Positions 31,072 to 41,849 of a DNA stretch of 43,454 nucleotides are shown piece after piece. The notes beneath the pieces are model-generated. The model ran no database searches, was not told where the DNA came from, and worked only from the letters and a program-made list of their open reading frames with translations. A program made the translations under genes and the position numbers. The stretch comes from Pelagibacteraceae bacterium. GTDB lineage: Bacteria; Pseudomonadota; Alphaproteobacteria; Pelagibacterales; Pelagibacteraceae. The stretch is taken from NCBI GenBank assembly GCA_008638125.1, contig VTPM01000004.1, positions 1-43,454 on the forward strand, given 5' to 3'. Within the stretch, counting starts at the first letter, position 1; every line of letters begins with the position of its first letter.

Positions 31072-32116
31072 ATTTTCTTTTTTTACCAAACTAGCATTCC
31101 AACAAGCAGACATTAATTTAGGATCCACATCATCTAATCCTTCGGTTGGATGTGTCATTGTTCATAACGACACTGTAATTTCTTCTGGTCACACAAGCCA
31201 GCACGGAAGACCGCATGCAGAAGCAAATGCTTTAAATCAAAAATTAAATTTTAAAAATTCAATTCTCTTTTCATCTCTAGAGCCATGTTCTCATTATGGC
31301 AAGACTGGCCCATGCACTAAAAAAATAATTAAAAATAAAATTAAAAAAGTAGTTTTTTCTGTGCCAGATCATGATCCAAGATCAGCTAACAAAGCACAAG
31401 ATATTTTGAAAAAAAATAAAATTTTTGTAAAAAAGAATGTTTTAATTAATTATGGTCGAACTTTTTACCAAAGTTATAATAATAATGTTCTCCCTTATTT
31501 AGATGGGAAAATTGCAATTTCAAAAGATTTTTTTTCAATAAATAAAAAAAATAAATTTATTACAAATGAACACTCTCGAAAAATTGGAAATTTTTTGAGA
31601 TCGAAGTATGATTGTTTGCTAACCACTTCCAAGACCGTAAATGCTGATGATCCCTTATTAAATTGCAGATTAGAAGGTTTAACACATAAGTCACCACAAA
31701 TAGCAATACTAGATCGTGGATTTAAAATTAATTTAAATCTCAAAATCATAAAAGAACATTCAAAAAAAGTATTCTTGATTATAAATAAAGAAAACAAAAA
31801 AAAAGAGATAATTTTAAAGCGAAGAGGAGTTAAAATATTAAAAATTAAAGATAAAAATAATAAATTAAGAGATTTATTAATTATGTTAAAAAAAAATAAT
31901 TTTAATAGGATATTTGTTGAATCAGGCTTAACTTTTATAAATAACTTAATTAAGAATAAATTAATAAATAGATTATATATATTTCAATCAATGTTACGTT
32001 TAGCTAAAAAAGGCGATAATAAAAGCTCTCCATCAAATATAAAAAAATTGATTAAGAAAAATAATAAAATCGAAATTAATTTAAAAGGTGATACTTTGTA
32101 TCAAATAAAAATATAA
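31052..32116 (+). CDS. ribD: Riboflavin biosynthesis bifunctional deaminase/reductase
   Basis: [26 protein letters not shown], reductase domain; in nrdR-ribDE cluster. Confidence 0.96.
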   Translation: MSTKQNKFSFFTKLAFQQADINLGSTSSNPSVGCVIVHNDTVISSGHTSQHGRPHAEANALNQKLNFKNSILFSSLEPCSHYGKTGPCTKKIIKNKIKKVVFSVPDHDPRSANKAQDILKKNKIFVKKNVLINYGRTFYQSYNNNVLPYLDGKIAISKDFFSINKKNKFITNEHSRKIGNFLRSKYDCLLTTSKTVNADDPLLNCRLEGLTHKSPQIAILDRGFKINLNLKIIKEHSKKVFLIINKENKKKEIILKRRGVKILKIKDKNNKLRDLLIMLKKNNFNRIFVESGLTFINNLIKNKLINRLYIFQSMLRLAKKGDNKSSPSNIKKLIKKNNKIEINLKGDTLYQIKI

Positions 32117-32700
32117 TGTTTAATGGAATAATTTATAATAATGGAATTGTTGTAGAATTTAAAAAAAGTAATATTTCAGCACAATTAGATTTAAAAACAC
32201 CTTTAAAATTTAAAAAATCAGAAATTGGTAGCTCTGTAAGTTGTAATGGGACTTGCTTAACTTTAACTAAAATAAAAAGTGGTATTATAAGTTTTTATCT
32301 TTCCAAGGAAACTTTGAAGAAAACTAACTATAATTACATTAAAATAGGAGACAGGATAAACTTAGAAAAGTCACTTGAATATGGAAATAAAGTTTCCGGT
32401 CACTATGTCCAAGGACATGTCGATGCAATAGCTAGAATAATAAGAGTAAAAAAATTAGATAAAAATTGGGAAATTGAATTTTTAATTTCTAATTTATATC
32501 AAAAAAACTTAATTGAAAAAGGTTCTATAGCTATAAATGGCGTGTCTTTAACAATAGCAAGTCTCAAAAAAAATAAATTTATAATTAGTGTAATACCCCA
32601 CACCCTAAAATTGACAAATCTCTATAACTTAAAAAAAAATGATTTTGTTAATGTCGAGTTTGATATTTTTGGAAAATATATTTTGAACATACAAAAATAA
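32116..32700 (+). CDS. ribE: Riboflavin synthase alpha chain
   Basis: [41 protein letters not shown]. Confidence 0.96.
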   Translation: MFNGIIYNNGIVVEFKKSNISAQLDLKTPLKFKKSEIGSSVSCNGTCLTLTKIKSGIISFYLSKETLKKTNYNYIKIGDRINLEKSLEYGNKVSGHYVQGHVDAIARIIRVKKLDKNWEIEFLISNLYQKNLIEKGSIAINGVSLTIASLKKNKFIISVIPHTLKLTNLYNLKKNDFVNVEFDIFGKYILNIQK

Positions 32701-33770
32701 TGAAAAAATATTCTCTGGCTCCTATTAAAGATATTATTAAAGACGCAAAAAAAGGAAAAATGTTTATTTTGGTTGATAATAAAGATAGAGAAAATGAAGG
32801 TGATTTAGTTGTGCCAGCCTCAAAAGCAAATTCAAAAATGATAAATTTTATGGCTAAGCATGGCAGAGGGCTTATATGCTTAGCGTTAACAAAAAAACAA
32901 GTAGATAAACTATCATTACCCTTAATGTCAGCAGTTAACAAAGCTCGTATGCAAACTGCTTTTACAGTTTCTATAGAAGCAAAAAAGGGAATAACGACAG
33001 GAATATCTGCTTTTGATAGAGCGCGAACTATTAAAGTAGCAATTAATAAAAAAACAAAAAAAAAAGATATAGTATCACCAGGTCATATATTTCCTTTAGT
33101 TGCTAGAAATGGTGGAGTTTTAGAAAGAGCTGGTCACACCGAAGCGTCCGTAGATATAGCTAAATTAGCTAAACTAAATCCAAGTGCTGTGATTTGTGAA
33201 GTGATGAATGAAGATGGGAGAATGGCAAGGTTTGACGATTTAAAAAAATTTGCTTTTAAACATAAATTAAACATAGGGAGTATAGAGGATCTTATTTCAT
33301 TTAGACTAAAAAATGAAAAATTAATCAGTAAATTCGAGCAAAAAAAAATTAATTTAAAAAATATTGGTTCATTCGAATTAAAAATTTTTAAAAATAAATT
33401 GGATAATCTAATTCATTATGTCGTTTCAAAAGGTGAATTTGTTAAAAGCAAAAAACATAGAGTAAGAGTAATTTCAGTAACAGATCCTAAAAAAATTATT
33501 AATACACAAAAAAGTATTTTTTATAAATCAGTAAAATATCTTAATAAATTTAGTACATTCGCATTAATTCTTATCACCAATAATAATGAGCATCTTCCAA
33601 AAGATGAAAAAATCAATAGCACCAATATATTAAGACAATATGGAATTGGAGCTCAAATAATTAAAGAATTAAAAATCAAAAATATGATATTAGTTTCAAG
33701 AACAAGAAAAAAAATAATTGCTTTAGACGGATATGGCTTAAAAATCACAAATCAAGAAATAATAAAATGA
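32700..33770 (+). CDS. ribB: 3,4-dihydroxy-2-butanone-4-phosphate synthase with degenerate GTP cyclohydrolase II-like C-terminus (RibBX-like)
   Basis: N-terminal FILVDNKDRENEGDLVVPA, GITTGISAFDRARTI, RAGHTEASVDIAKLA; C-terminal half lacks RibA motifs. Confidence 0.95.
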   Translation: MKKYSLAPIKDIIKDAKKGKMFILVDNKDRENEGDLVVPASKANSKMINFMAKHGRGLICLALTKKQVDKLSLPLMSAVNKARMQTAFTVSIEAKKGITTGISAFDRARTIKVAINKKTKKKDIVSPGHIFPLVARNGGVLERAGHTEASVDIAKLAKLNPSAVICEVMNEDGRMARFDDLKKFAFKHKLNIGSIEDLISFRLKNEKLISKFEQKKINLKNIGSFELKIFKNKLDNLIHYVVSKGEFVKSKKHRVRVISVTDPKKIINTQKSIFYKSVKYLNKFSTFALILITNNNEHLPKDEKINSTNILRQYGIGAQIIKELKIKNMILVSRTRKKIIALDGYGLKITNQEIIK

Positions 33771-34156
33771 AAAGTACTAAAATTTGCATAATCAGATCAA
33801 AATATAATGATACATCTAAACTTTTATTGAGTGCAATTAGTGAGCTTAAAAAAAGAAAGGTATTTTATAAAATCATTGAAGTACCTGGTGCGTTTGAAAT
33901 ACCTGTAGCAATTTCTAGAAATATAAAAAAATATGATGGTTTTATCGCGATAGGTTCAATAATTAAAGGAGAGACACCAAATTTTGAATTTATCTCTTCA
34001 GCAATTACTAACGGTTTAATTCAATTATCTATTCTTTATAAAAAACCAATTGGAAACGCTATTCTAACTTGCATTAGTGAAGCACAGGCTAAAAAAAGAG
34101 GTGATAAAGGTTATGAGGCAGCCTTAGCTGTTTTAGAAGTATTAAATGCTAAATAA
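33767..34156 (+). CDS. ribH: 6,7-dimethyl-8-ribityllumazine synthase
   Basis: EVPGAFEIPVAISR, IAIGSIIKGETPNFEFIS, GYEAALAVLEV. Confidence 0.96.
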   Translation: MKSTKICIIRSKYNDTSKLLLSAISELKKRKVFYKIIEVPGAFEIPVAISRNIKKYDGFIAIGSIIKGETPNFEFISSAITNGLIQLSILYKKPIGNAILTCISEAQAKKRGDKGYEAALAVLEVLNAK

Positions 34157-34544
34157 CAAAATAAGTTCAACACCAAGAGTAAAAGTGATCCAAAAGCTTT
34201 ATAGCAATTCCCTTAATCCTGATGTTCCCAGAGAGTACAATAAAAGTCAGTTTAAAAAATTCATAAAGGATGTTGTAGAGGGTACTATTGAAAGATCTGA
34301 GTTGATAGAAGAGACCGTTAAAAAATATTTAGCTGATGACCTAGATTTAAAACGTACAGATAAATTATTAAAAATTATTCTTTATTCTGCTGTTTTTGAA
34401 TTAATGTTCAAACATTCGACTCCAACTAAAGTCGTCTTAAATGAATATGTAAAGACTTCAGAGTTTTTTTTAGAAAAAGCTCAAATAAAATTTTTAAATG
34501 CAATTCTGGATAAAATAGCCAAAAACATAAGAAAATCTGACTAA
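34146..34544 (+). CDS. nusB: Transcription antitermination factor NusB
   Basis: Position after ribH; KVVLNEYVKTSEFFLEKAQIKFLNAILDKIAK typical NusB C-terminus. Confidence 0.92.
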   Translation: MLNNKISSTPRVKVIQKLYSNSLNPDVPREYNKSQFKKFIKDVVEGTIERSELIEETVKKYLADDLDLKRTDKLLKIILYSAVFELMFKHSTPTKVVLNEYVKTSEFFLEKAQIKFLNAILDKIAKNIRKSD

Positions 34545-34625
34545 TTTAATAATTATGCATTAAGCATTAAATTAAAACTTATTGTTGCCTTTTATCGATT
34601 TATTTGGCATTTATGCACATCAAAT

Positions 34626-36728
34626 ATGATTTCAATAAATGCACTATTATACTTAATTATTTTCACAGGTGTTGCAGCTGTTATTTATAGTTATTTTCTA
34701 TCATCACAAATTTTAAATTCGAGTGCTGGAAATAATAAGATGCAAGAAATTGCAGAGGCAATTCAAATTGGAGCTAAAGCTTACCTGAAAAGACAATATA
34801 CTACGATTGCCTATGTAGGGATAATCGTTTTAATCGTTGTGAGTTATTTTTTTAGCCCACTTGTAGGCTTAGGTTATTTTATAGGAGCAGCTCTTTCTGG
34901 AATTGCCGGATACGTTGGAATGTTAATTTCTGTAAAGGCAAATGTTAGAACTGCTGAAGCATCAAGAAAAAGTCTTCAAGCTGGTTTAACGATGGCTTTC
35001 AAATCAGGAGCAATCACTGGTTTGTTAGTGGCAGGCTTAGCATTATTAGCCATAGCAATTTATTATTATATTTTAATAGCATTAAATATTGAAAGTAGAG
35101 AAATTATAAATGCTTTAGTTGCTTTAGGTTTTGGCGCTTCTCTTATTTCAATCTTCGCAAGACTTGGTGGTGGAATTTTTACAAAAGGTGCAGATGTTGG
35201 CGCTGACTTAGTTGGAAAAGTTGAAGCTGGCATACCTGAGGATGATCCAAGAAATCCTGCTGTTATAGCTGATAACGTAGGAGATAATGTTGGTGATTGT
35301 GCTGGAATGGCTGCAGACTTATTTGAAACGTATGCTGTTACAATTGTAGCAACAATGGTTTTAGCTTCAATATTTTTTACTGATAATCCTTATATGATGA
35401 TTTATCCATTAGCTATTGGAGGTTCTTGCATATTAACTTCTATAGTTGGAACTTTTTTTGTAAAACTTGGTAAGAGCAAAAATATTATGAATGCTCTTTA
35501 CAAGGGGTTTGTTGTTACAGCAATTTTATCTTTAATAATTTTATATCCAGTAACCGACTCTGTTCTGGGATTAAAAACTTCCTTTAGTTCTTCTAATATA
35601 ATTTTTACAGGATTAGATCTTTATATATGTGGAGTAGCAGGTTTGGTTATAACTGGATTATTAATTTGGATTACAGAATATTATACAGGTACAAATTTTA
35701 GACCTGTAAGATCTATAGCTCAAGCTTCAACAACAGGACACGGTACTAACGTAATTCAAGGCTTAGCTGTTTCAATGGAAGCTACAGCTGTACCGGCTTT
35801 GATCATTGTGATTGGAATTTTATATACAAACAACTTGGCTGGCTTATATGGGATTGCTATTGCTGTTACCTCAATGTTAGCTTTAACAGGAATGGTTGTT
35901 GCTTTGGATGCTTATGGTCCTGTAACAGATAATGCTGGTGGAATTGCTCAAATGGCAAAATTGCCTAATAATGTAAGAAAGACTACAGATGCATTAGATG
36001 CTGTGGGTAATACAACTAAAGCTGTAACAAAAGGTTACGCAATTGGGTCTGCTGGTTTAGGTGCGCTAGTTCTATTTGCAGCATATACAGAAGATATTAA
36101 ATATTTTTCAGGCGTTAGTGGTTCGGCTCTAGAAGGAGTTAAAGTAAGTTTTGATTTATCAAATCCATTTGTAGTTGTTGGTTTATTAGTTGGCGGAATG
36201 CTTCCTTATCTTTTTGGTTCAATGGGCATGCAAGCAGTGGGACGAGCAGGTGGAGCCGTTGTAATTGAAGTTAGAAGACAATTTAAAAAAATACCAGGTA
36301 TTATGAAAGGTACTAGCAAACCAGATTATGGTAGATTAGTTGATCTATTAACTAAAGCAGCGATTAAAGAAATGATCATTCCTTCTTTATTACCAGTTCT
36401 ATCACCAATTGTTTTATATTTTATTATTTTACCAATCGGTGGAATGAGTGCAGCTTTATCTACACTTGGCGCAATGTTACTTGGGGTAATTATAACTGGA
36501 TTATTTGTAGCTATATCAATGACTGCGGGTGGCGGTGCTTGGGACAATGCAAAAAAATATATTGAAGATGGTAACTTTGGTGGAAAAGGTTCTGAAGCTC
36601 ATAAAGCAGCAGTTACAGGTGATACTGTAGGAGATCCTTATAAAGATACAGCTGGACCAGCAGTAAACCCAATGATTAAGATAACTAATATTGTTGCTTT
36701 ACTTCTTTTAGCAGTTTTAGCTCACTAA
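34626..36728 (+). CDS. hppA: Membrane-bound proton-translocating pyrophosphatase, K+-independent type
   Basis: [64 protein letters not shown] signature (Lys at the A/K determinant). Confidence 0.97.
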   Translation: MISINALLYLIIFTGVAAVIYSYFLSSQILNSSAGNNKMQEIAEAIQIGAKAYLKRQYTTIAYVGIIVLIVVSYFFSPLVGLGYFIGAALSGIAGYVGMLISVKANVRTAEASRKSLQAGLTMAFKSGAITGLLVAGLALLAIAIYYYILIALNIESREIINALVALGFGASLISIFARLGGGIFTKGADVGADLVGKVEAGIPEDDPRNPAVIADNVGDNVGDCAGMAADLFETYAVTIVATMVLASIFFTDNPYMMIYPLAIGGSCILTSIVGTFFVKLGKSKNIMNALYKGFVVTAILSLIILYPVTDSVLGLKTSFSSSNIIFTGLDLYICGVAGLVITGLLIWITEYYTGTNFRPVRSIAQASTTGHGTNVIQGLAVSMEATAVPALIIVIGILYTNNLAGLYGIAIAVTSMLALTGMVVALDAYGPVTDNAGGIAQMAKLPNNVRKTTDALDAVGNTTKAVTKGYAIGSAGLGALVLFAAYTEDIKYFSGVSGSALEGVKVSFDLSNPFVVVGLLVGGMLPYLFGSMGMQAVGRAGGAVVIEVRRQFKKIPGIMKGTSKPDYGRLVDLLTKAAIKEMIIPSLLPVLSPIVLYFIILPIGGMSAALSTLGAMLLGVIITGLFVAISMTAGGGAWDNAKKYIEDGNFGGKGSEAHKAAVTGDTVGDPYKDTAGPAVNPMIKITNIVALLLLAVLAH

Positions 36729-37201
36729 AATTTTCTTTTACCGTACATTTTCTGTCTAACGCTAGATAAAAATTTACCAACAAAGCTTTGTTGCGAAATA
36801 TTATTTTCAGTTTCTTTGTCTGAGTATTTAACTGTTTTCATATCATCTTTATTGTAAATGTTTTTACTTTGTAAAATGCCGTATTTGTCAAAATTTAGTT
36901 CTAGAACATTATTTTCTTTTAAAACATTTTGGCCTAATTTAATTAATTTTCCTCTAGTGATTGTTCTTTCAAAATAGATCCATGTATTTTCATCAGATAG
37001 AGATAGTGTATGAGGATTGCCAATTAATTTAATAACATCATTTTTATTTGTTTTACCTATTTGTAGTACTTTTTCTCTATTTTCTAAAAAATTAATACCG
37101 TGTGGCTTATTAGGTTCTTTTAATTGGCAGTTATTTAATAAAATTGAGAAAATTATGATATATAATAATTTCAAATGCTTTCTACTTATAAAACTCATCA
37201 T
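36725..37201 (-). CDS. bamE: Outer membrane protein assembly factor BamE-like lipoprotein
   Basis: Lipobox [38 protein letters not shown]; start shortened from 37228 to the M in [11 protein letters not shown]. Confidence 0.85.
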   Translation of the reverse strand: MMSFISRKHLKLLYIIIFSILLNNCQLKEPNKPHGINFLENREKVLQIGKTNKNDVIKLIGNPHTLSLSDENTWIYFERTITRGKLIKLGQNVLKENNVLELNFDKYGILQSKNIYNKDDMKTVKYSDKETENNISQQSFVGKFLSSVRQKMYGKRKF

Positions 37202-37669
37202 AATTCTCTTTATAACAATTTGGTTCACTTATCACGAAATTTATTTTTCTACAAAAAAATCCTATTAAAAGATACTTTTGAGACAAGGATTAATCTAATT
37301 TTTTTCCATTTATCAATCGTAATGAATATTTTCAAAAGTCGGAAAACTGAATTTCCTCAATATTTATTCGATAATATTTTTCAAAACATTGAATATAATA
37401 TGAGAGAATTAGGCTATGGAGATGTTACGGTTAATAAACAGATGAAAAATTTAACGAGAATTTTTTATGATATTTTACTCAAATTTAATAATGACAAGAA
37501 CAAGAATGTTACCTTAAATAAAAAACTTATTACTGATTATTTTGACTTTTCGGACAAAGATGATCAATTAATTACCGAATTAGCCAATTATTTAGATGAA
37601 TTTTATAAATTTTGCTTTGAATTAAATGAAGATATTATGATAAAAGGGCAAATTAATTTTAGAGAATAA
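37175..37669 (+). CDS. Ubiquinol-cytochrome c chaperone family protein
   Basis: [38 protein letters not shown] and [26 protein letters not shown] match the UCC chaperone family pattern (recall); usual neighbour of bamE in alphaproteobacteria. Confidence 0.82.
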   Translation: MLSTYKTHHNSLYNNLVHLSRNLFFYKKILLKDTFETRINLIFFHLSIVMNIFKSRKTEFPQYLFDNIFQNIEYNMRELGYGDVTVNKQMKNLTRIFYDILLKFNNDKNKNVTLNKKLITDYFDFSDKDDQLITELANYLDEFYKFCFELNEDIMIKGQINFRE

Positions 37670-37673
37670 AAAC

Positions 37674-37847
37674 ATGGCTGTACCTAAACGTAAAACAACA
37701 CCTTCAAAAAGAAATATGCGAAGATCTCATCATCGCATTAAAGCAACTAATATAGTTGAAGATAAGAAAAGTGGTGAATATAGACTTTCTCATCATATTG
37801 ATCTTAAAACAGGTTACTATAACGGTAAAAAGATTTTAGACGTATAG
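37674..37847 (+). CDS. rpmF: 50S ribosomal protein L32
   Basis: [57 protein letters not shown]; 57 aa, below the ORF-track cutoff; upstream of plsX. Confidence 0.96.
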   Translation: MAVPKRKTTPSKRNMRRSHHRIKATNIVEDKKSGEYRLSHHIDLKTGYYNGKKILDV

Positions 37848-37865
37848 TCTTTTAAAAAATTCATC

Positions 37866-38903
37866 ATGAATAAAAAAATTGTTATTGCAATTGATGCAAT
37901 GGGTGGTGAAAATGCTCCTAATAAAAATATCGAAGGCATTGCGTTATTTATTAAAAATAATCAGAACAAAAATGATTATTTCTTCAACATATTTGGAGAT
38001 AAAGAAAAAATTTTAAAGGAAGTTAAAAAATATAATTTTTCAGAAAATTTATTTGAAATATTTCATTCATCAACCATTGTTTCCGATGATGAGACTCCAT
38101 TAACAGCTATTAAAAGTTCCAAAGATAGTAGTATGTGGAATTCAATAAATTCACAAATTACAATTAATTCTGACATAAGTTTATCAGCAGGTAATACAGG
38201 TGTACTTTTTGTTATTTCTAGAATGTTATTAAAAACAATTGATACTGTAAGCAGACCAGCTTTAGCTGGGTTATGGCCTAATAAAAAAAATATGAACGTT
38301 GTTTTAGATTTAGGTGCTAATGTTGAATGTGATGATGTTAATTTAGTTGATTTTGCAGAAATGGGTTCAGCTTTGTATAAATCATTGTTTCCAGATGATG
38401 TTGCTAAAGTAGCTTTATTGAATATTGGATCAGAAGAAATTAAGGGAACTGAAACCTTAAAAAAAGCTTATACGAAATTAAAAGATATCAGTGCTTATGG
38501 TGATTTTGAGTTTAATGGTTTCATTGAGGGTAATAAAATTACAGATGGTGCATCAAATGTAATTGTTACAGATGGTTTTACTGGTAACATTGCTTTAAAA
38601 ACTGCTGAAGGAACAGCAAAATTCATAACTGACTCTCTTAAAGAATCTTTAACAGAAACTGTTTTATCAAAAATATCAATTATCTTTTCTTATTTCGCAT
38701 TAAAAAAATTTAAATCTAAGCTTGATCCAAGAAAATTCAATGGTGCAATATTTTTAGGCTTAAAAGGACCAGTAGTTAAAAGCCATGGCTCTACTGATGC
38801 GGTTGGATTTTATCATTCTATAGACTTATGTTATCGTATTATTAAAGGTGATTTAATGAATAAGATAAAATCTAATTTAAGCCATGCCTCAGATAAGAGA
38901 TAA
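37866..38903 (+). CDS. plsX: Phosphate acyltransferase PlsX
   Basis: IAIDAMGGENAPNKNIEG, SAGNTGVLFVISRMLLKTI, VTDGFTGNIALKTAEG, HGSTDAVGFYHSI. Confidence 0.97.
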   Translation: MNKKIVIAIDAMGGENAPNKNIEGIALFIKNNQNKNDYFFNIFGDKEKILKEVKKYNFSENLFEIFHSSTIVSDDETPLTAIKSSKDSSMWNSINSQITINSDISLSAGNTGVLFVISRMLLKTIDTVSRPALAGLWPNKKNMNVVLDLGANVECDDVNLVDFAEMGSALYKSLFPDDVAKVALLNIGSEEIKGTETLKKAYTKLKDISAYGDFEFNGFIEGNKITDGASNVIVTDGFTGNIALKTAEGTAKFITDSLKESLTETVLSKISIIFSYFALKKFKSKLDPRKFNGAIFLGLKGPVVKSHGSTDAVGFYHSIDLCYRIIKGDLMNKIKSNLSHASDKR

Positions 38904-39183
38904 TTTAAGTAAAAATGAAATAACCGAAATTATTACAAATAAAATAGGGCTTTCTACTTCTTATAATAAAAAAATAATAAACGATTTAATTGATGTTTTA
39001 ATTATAAGTTTAAATAATTCTAAAAATTTAAAAATTTCTAATTTTGGTTCATTTTATTTAAAAAAAAAGAGTAAAAGAATTGGAAGAAATCCTAAAAACA
39101 AACAAGTTCACGAAATATCAGAGCGTAATGTAATCACATTTTATTGTTCTGAAGAATTTAATAAAAAAATTAATAATGGTTGA
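38884..39183 (+). CDS. ihfA: Integration host factor alpha / HU-family protein
   Basis: LKISNFGSFYLKKKSKRIGRNPKNKQVHEISERNVITFYCSEEFNKKIN; plsX-ihfA-merR context. Confidence 0.9.
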   Translation: MPQIRDNLSKNEITEIITNKIGLSTSYNKKIINDLIDVLIISLNNSKNLKISNFGSFYLKKKSKRIGRNPKNKQVHEISERNVITFYCSEEFNKKINNG

Positions 39184-39547
39184 TGAAAATATTAAACTAT
39201 TAAACATTAGCGAAGCTTGTGCCTTATTAGGTCTTATTGATAAAAAAAATAATAAGATACTTACACATACTCTTAGGTACTGGGAGAAAGAGTTTAAACA
39301 ACTTAAACCAAAAATTTTAAATGGGAGAAGGTACTACACACAGGAAAACATCAAAGTAGCTAAAAAAATTGTCTATCTTTTAAAAGAACAGGGCTTAACC
39401 ATAATGGGAGCTAAAAAACTAATGAATGATAATCTAAAAAAACTTGACGATGAGAGTTTAATAAGTGTAAAAGCTGACTATTATAAAAAACAAATTAAGA
39501 ATAAATCTAGAAACATTTTAAACAAACTTAAAAAATTAAATGGCTAA
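39176..39547 (+). CDS. MerR family transcriptional regulator
   Basis: LTHTLRYWEKEFKQLKPKILNGRRYYTQENIKVAKKIVYLLKEQGLTIMGAKKLM; downstream of ihfA. Confidence 0.93.
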   Translation: MVDENIKLLNISEACALLGLIDKKNNKILTHTLRYWEKEFKQLKPKILNGRRYYTQENIKVAKKIVYLLKEQGLTIMGAKKLMNDNLKKLDDESLISVKADYYKKQIKNKSRNILNKLKKLNG

Positions 39548-39731
39548 AAAATCACATATTAAAGTTCGTTTAGTACCTGAAGCATCACCAGATAGTGCTT
39601 TTTTTTATTACACGAGAAAACCAACTAAAGGTGAGAAAGCTAAAGATAAATTAAAAGTAAAAAAATATAATCCCGTAACAAGAAAACACGAAATTTTTGT
39701 TGAGAAGAAGCTACCCCCACACAGCAAGTAA
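39540..39731 (+). CDS. rpmG: 50S ribosomal protein L33 (cysteine-free type)
   Basis: MAKKSHIKVRLVPEASPDSAFFYYTRKPTKGEKAKDKLKVKKYNPVTRKHEIFVEKKL. Confidence 0.92.
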   Translation: MAKKSHIKVRLVPEASPDSAFFYYTRKPTKGEKAKDKLKVKKYNPVTRKHEIFVEKKLPPHSK

Positions 39732-39733
39732 TA

Positions 39734-40021
39734 TTATTTCTTTTTAAAGTTCTTATACTCGTATTTAATAAAAGATCTAATCATAGTCTTCCATATATTG
39801 ATGCTTATCATTGGATCAATTTTTAATTTTATAGATTTTGTTTTTATTCTCTTTAAAATCGTATTTATACGTTTTTTATCAATTATTTCCTTCTTTGTTT
39901 TTTTTTGTTTAATAACTTCATTTACTAATTGAGTTCGCTTTTTGATTACTAAAAGTAATTTATTATCTATTTGATCTAATTTATTTCTAATTATTTTAAT
40001 TTTTTTTGAAGTCATAGACAT
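39734..40021 (-). CDS. Chorismate mutase (AroQ type)
   Basis: IRNKLDQIDNKLLLVIKKRTQLVNEVIKQKK...IDKKRINTILKRI, all-helical AroQ pattern. Confidence 0.82.
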   Translation of the reverse strand: MSMTSKKIKIIRNKLDQIDNKLLLVIKKRTQLVNEVIKQKKTKKEIIDKKRINTILKRIKTKSIKLKIDPMISINIWKTMIRSFIKYEYKNFKKK

Positions 40022-40064
40022 TTAATTATATTTATTAATATATAAAATATATAATAAATTCCTT

Positions 40065-41078
40065 ATGCTTAAAAACAACAAATATCATTTCAGTTTTTTA
40101 TTGTGGCTTATAACTCTTATAATCCTTGTTGTTTCAATTATCATTATTGGAGGACTAACTCGGTTAACAGAGTCAGGTTTGTCTATTACTGAGTGGGAGC
40201 TTTTTTCAGGAATATTACCGCCATTAAATGAGGAAAAATGGAATGAATATTTTTCTTATTATAAAGAAATACCACAATTTATTTTATTAAATTCATCAAT
40301 GACATTGTCTGAATTTAAAATTATTTTTTGGTGGGAATATATTCATCGTGCTATTGCTAGATTAATTGGAATATTTTTTTTATTACCTTTGACTTTTTTT
40401 ATCGTTAAAAAAGTTCTTTTTAAAAGGGATGTATTAAATTTATCATTTATTTTTCTATTAATATTAGTTCAAGGAACTATAGGATGGTTTATGGTTAAAA
40501 GTGGACTTGTTGATGAAGTTACAGTAAGTCATTACAGGCTTGCTATTCACCTAACCATTGCTTTTATAATATTATCATCAATATATTGGTTTTTTTTAAA
40601 CTTTATATCTAATTCAAATAAAAATCTTTTAACAATAAATAGTGACTCTTTTTTAATAAAATTATTACTATTTACTATTTTACTTCAAATATTTTGTGGC
40701 GCTTTAGTTTCGGGTTTAGATGCTGCTAAGGTTTATCAAACTTGGCCTTTAATGAATGGATATTATGCTCCTGAGAACTTAATTATACATTTAAATGATC
40801 CAGGTTTTGTACAATTTATTCATAGAAATTTAGCATATTTAATTTTTTTTATATCTTTATATTTAGCTTTTACAATTTATCGATTTAAAAATACAAAAAT
40901 TTACAAAATATTTTACTGCTATTTTACATTTATTCTTATCCAAGTACTTCTTGGTATCCTGGTCCTAATATCAGGTTTTAATATTTACATTGCATCAGCA
41001 CACCAAATATCTAGTATTTTTCTAGTGTTAAGCATTCTTACTATGCTTCATTTTAGTCTTAAAAGTTCAAAAAATTAA
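40065..41078 (+). CDS. ctaA: Heme A synthase (COX15/CtaA)
   Basis: GGLTRLTESGLSITEWELFSGILPPLNEEKWNEYFSYYKEIPQF, EYIHRAIARLIG, FIHRNLAYLIF. Confidence 0.97.
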   Translation: MLKNNKYHFSFLLWLITLIILVVSIIIIGGLTRLTESGLSITEWELFSGILPPLNEEKWNEYFSYYKEIPQFILLNSSMTLSEFKIIFWWEYIHRAIARLIGIFFLLPLTFFIVKKVLFKRDVLNLSFIFLLILVQGTIGWFMVKSGLVDEVTVSHYRLAIHLTIAFIILSSIYWFFLNFISNSNKNLLTINSDSFLIKLLLFTILLQIFCGALVSGLDAAKVYQTWPLMNGYYAPENLIIHLNDPGFVQFIHRNLAYLIFFISLYLAFTIYRFKNTKIYKIFYCYFTFILIQVLLGILVLISGFNIYIASAHQISSIFLVLSILTMLHFSLKSSKN

Positions 41079-41097
41079 GATTATTTATAAATTTATC

Positions 41098-41847
41098 TTA
41101 AGAAGTTAATATTGCATCTATAATAATTATTACTGCGCTTAGAAAGCATACTAAAATAATTAAGGACTTTAAGTTTTTGCTTACAAAATCTTTTATGTTT
41201 TTTTTCCTACCTATCATTGTTCCTATAATCAAGGCTGGAGCTAGGTATAGAGATTTCATAAGCTCAGGTAAATTAATTATATTAAAGTAAATAAAAAGAA
41301 TTACTGTAAATAAAGCTCCAATACCAAAAAACATATTTAAAGTTGCCACAACATTTTTGGCAGTGCTATTTTGGTATACGATTGCCATTGGTGGTCCACC
41401 AATACCTATTAAGGTGCCCATTAAACCCGATGCAGCACCTGCAACTGTTATGTTTTTTTTTGTAGCTACAATATCCCATTTTCTTGCACTCAAATAAGTA
41501 ACTATTAAAAGTAAAACACCAAAAGTAATCAAATAGTACTTTGTTCCAATGGTTAAGAATAATAGGGGAATAGCTAATAATGATCCTACTACTCTTCCAG
41601 AGAAAGAATAGATCAAGTCTACTTTGATTACATCTTTAATGCTTAAAATTCCATTGCTTAAAGCTAAAAAAGAACCCATCAACACAATACAACTTGGTAC
41701 CATTGAAGGATCTATTAATACTAAAAAGCAAGCAGGTATCCCAAAACCAATTCCTATTGCGCTTTGAGTAATTGCTCCAAAAGTAATTAGTAAAAGGATT
41801 AACCAGTATATTTCTGCAGATGCGAAATAAGTTAAAATATCAAACAC
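41098..41847 (-). CDS. TauE/SafE family sulfite/organosulfur exporter-like permease
   Basis: AITQSAIGIGFGIPACFLVLIDPSMVPS, AAGAASGLMGTLIGIGGPPMAIVYQ. Confidence 0.9.
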   Translation of the reverse strand: MFDILTYFASAEIYWLILLLITFGAITQSAIGIGFGIPACFLVLIDPSMVPSCIVLMGSFLALSNGILSIKDVIKVDLIYSFSGRVVGSLLAIPLLFLTIGTKYYLITFGVLLLIVTYLSARKWDIVATKKNITVAGAASGLMGTLIGIGGPPMAIVYQNSTAKNVVATLNMFFGIGALFTVILFIYFNIINLPELMKSLYLAPALIIGTMIGRKKNIKDFVSKNLKSLIILVCFLSAVIIIIDAILTS

Positions 41848-41849
41848 AA

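Noticed and set aside
31495-31797. 100 aa minus-strand ORF
   Set aside because: Antisense inside ribD; no independent support.
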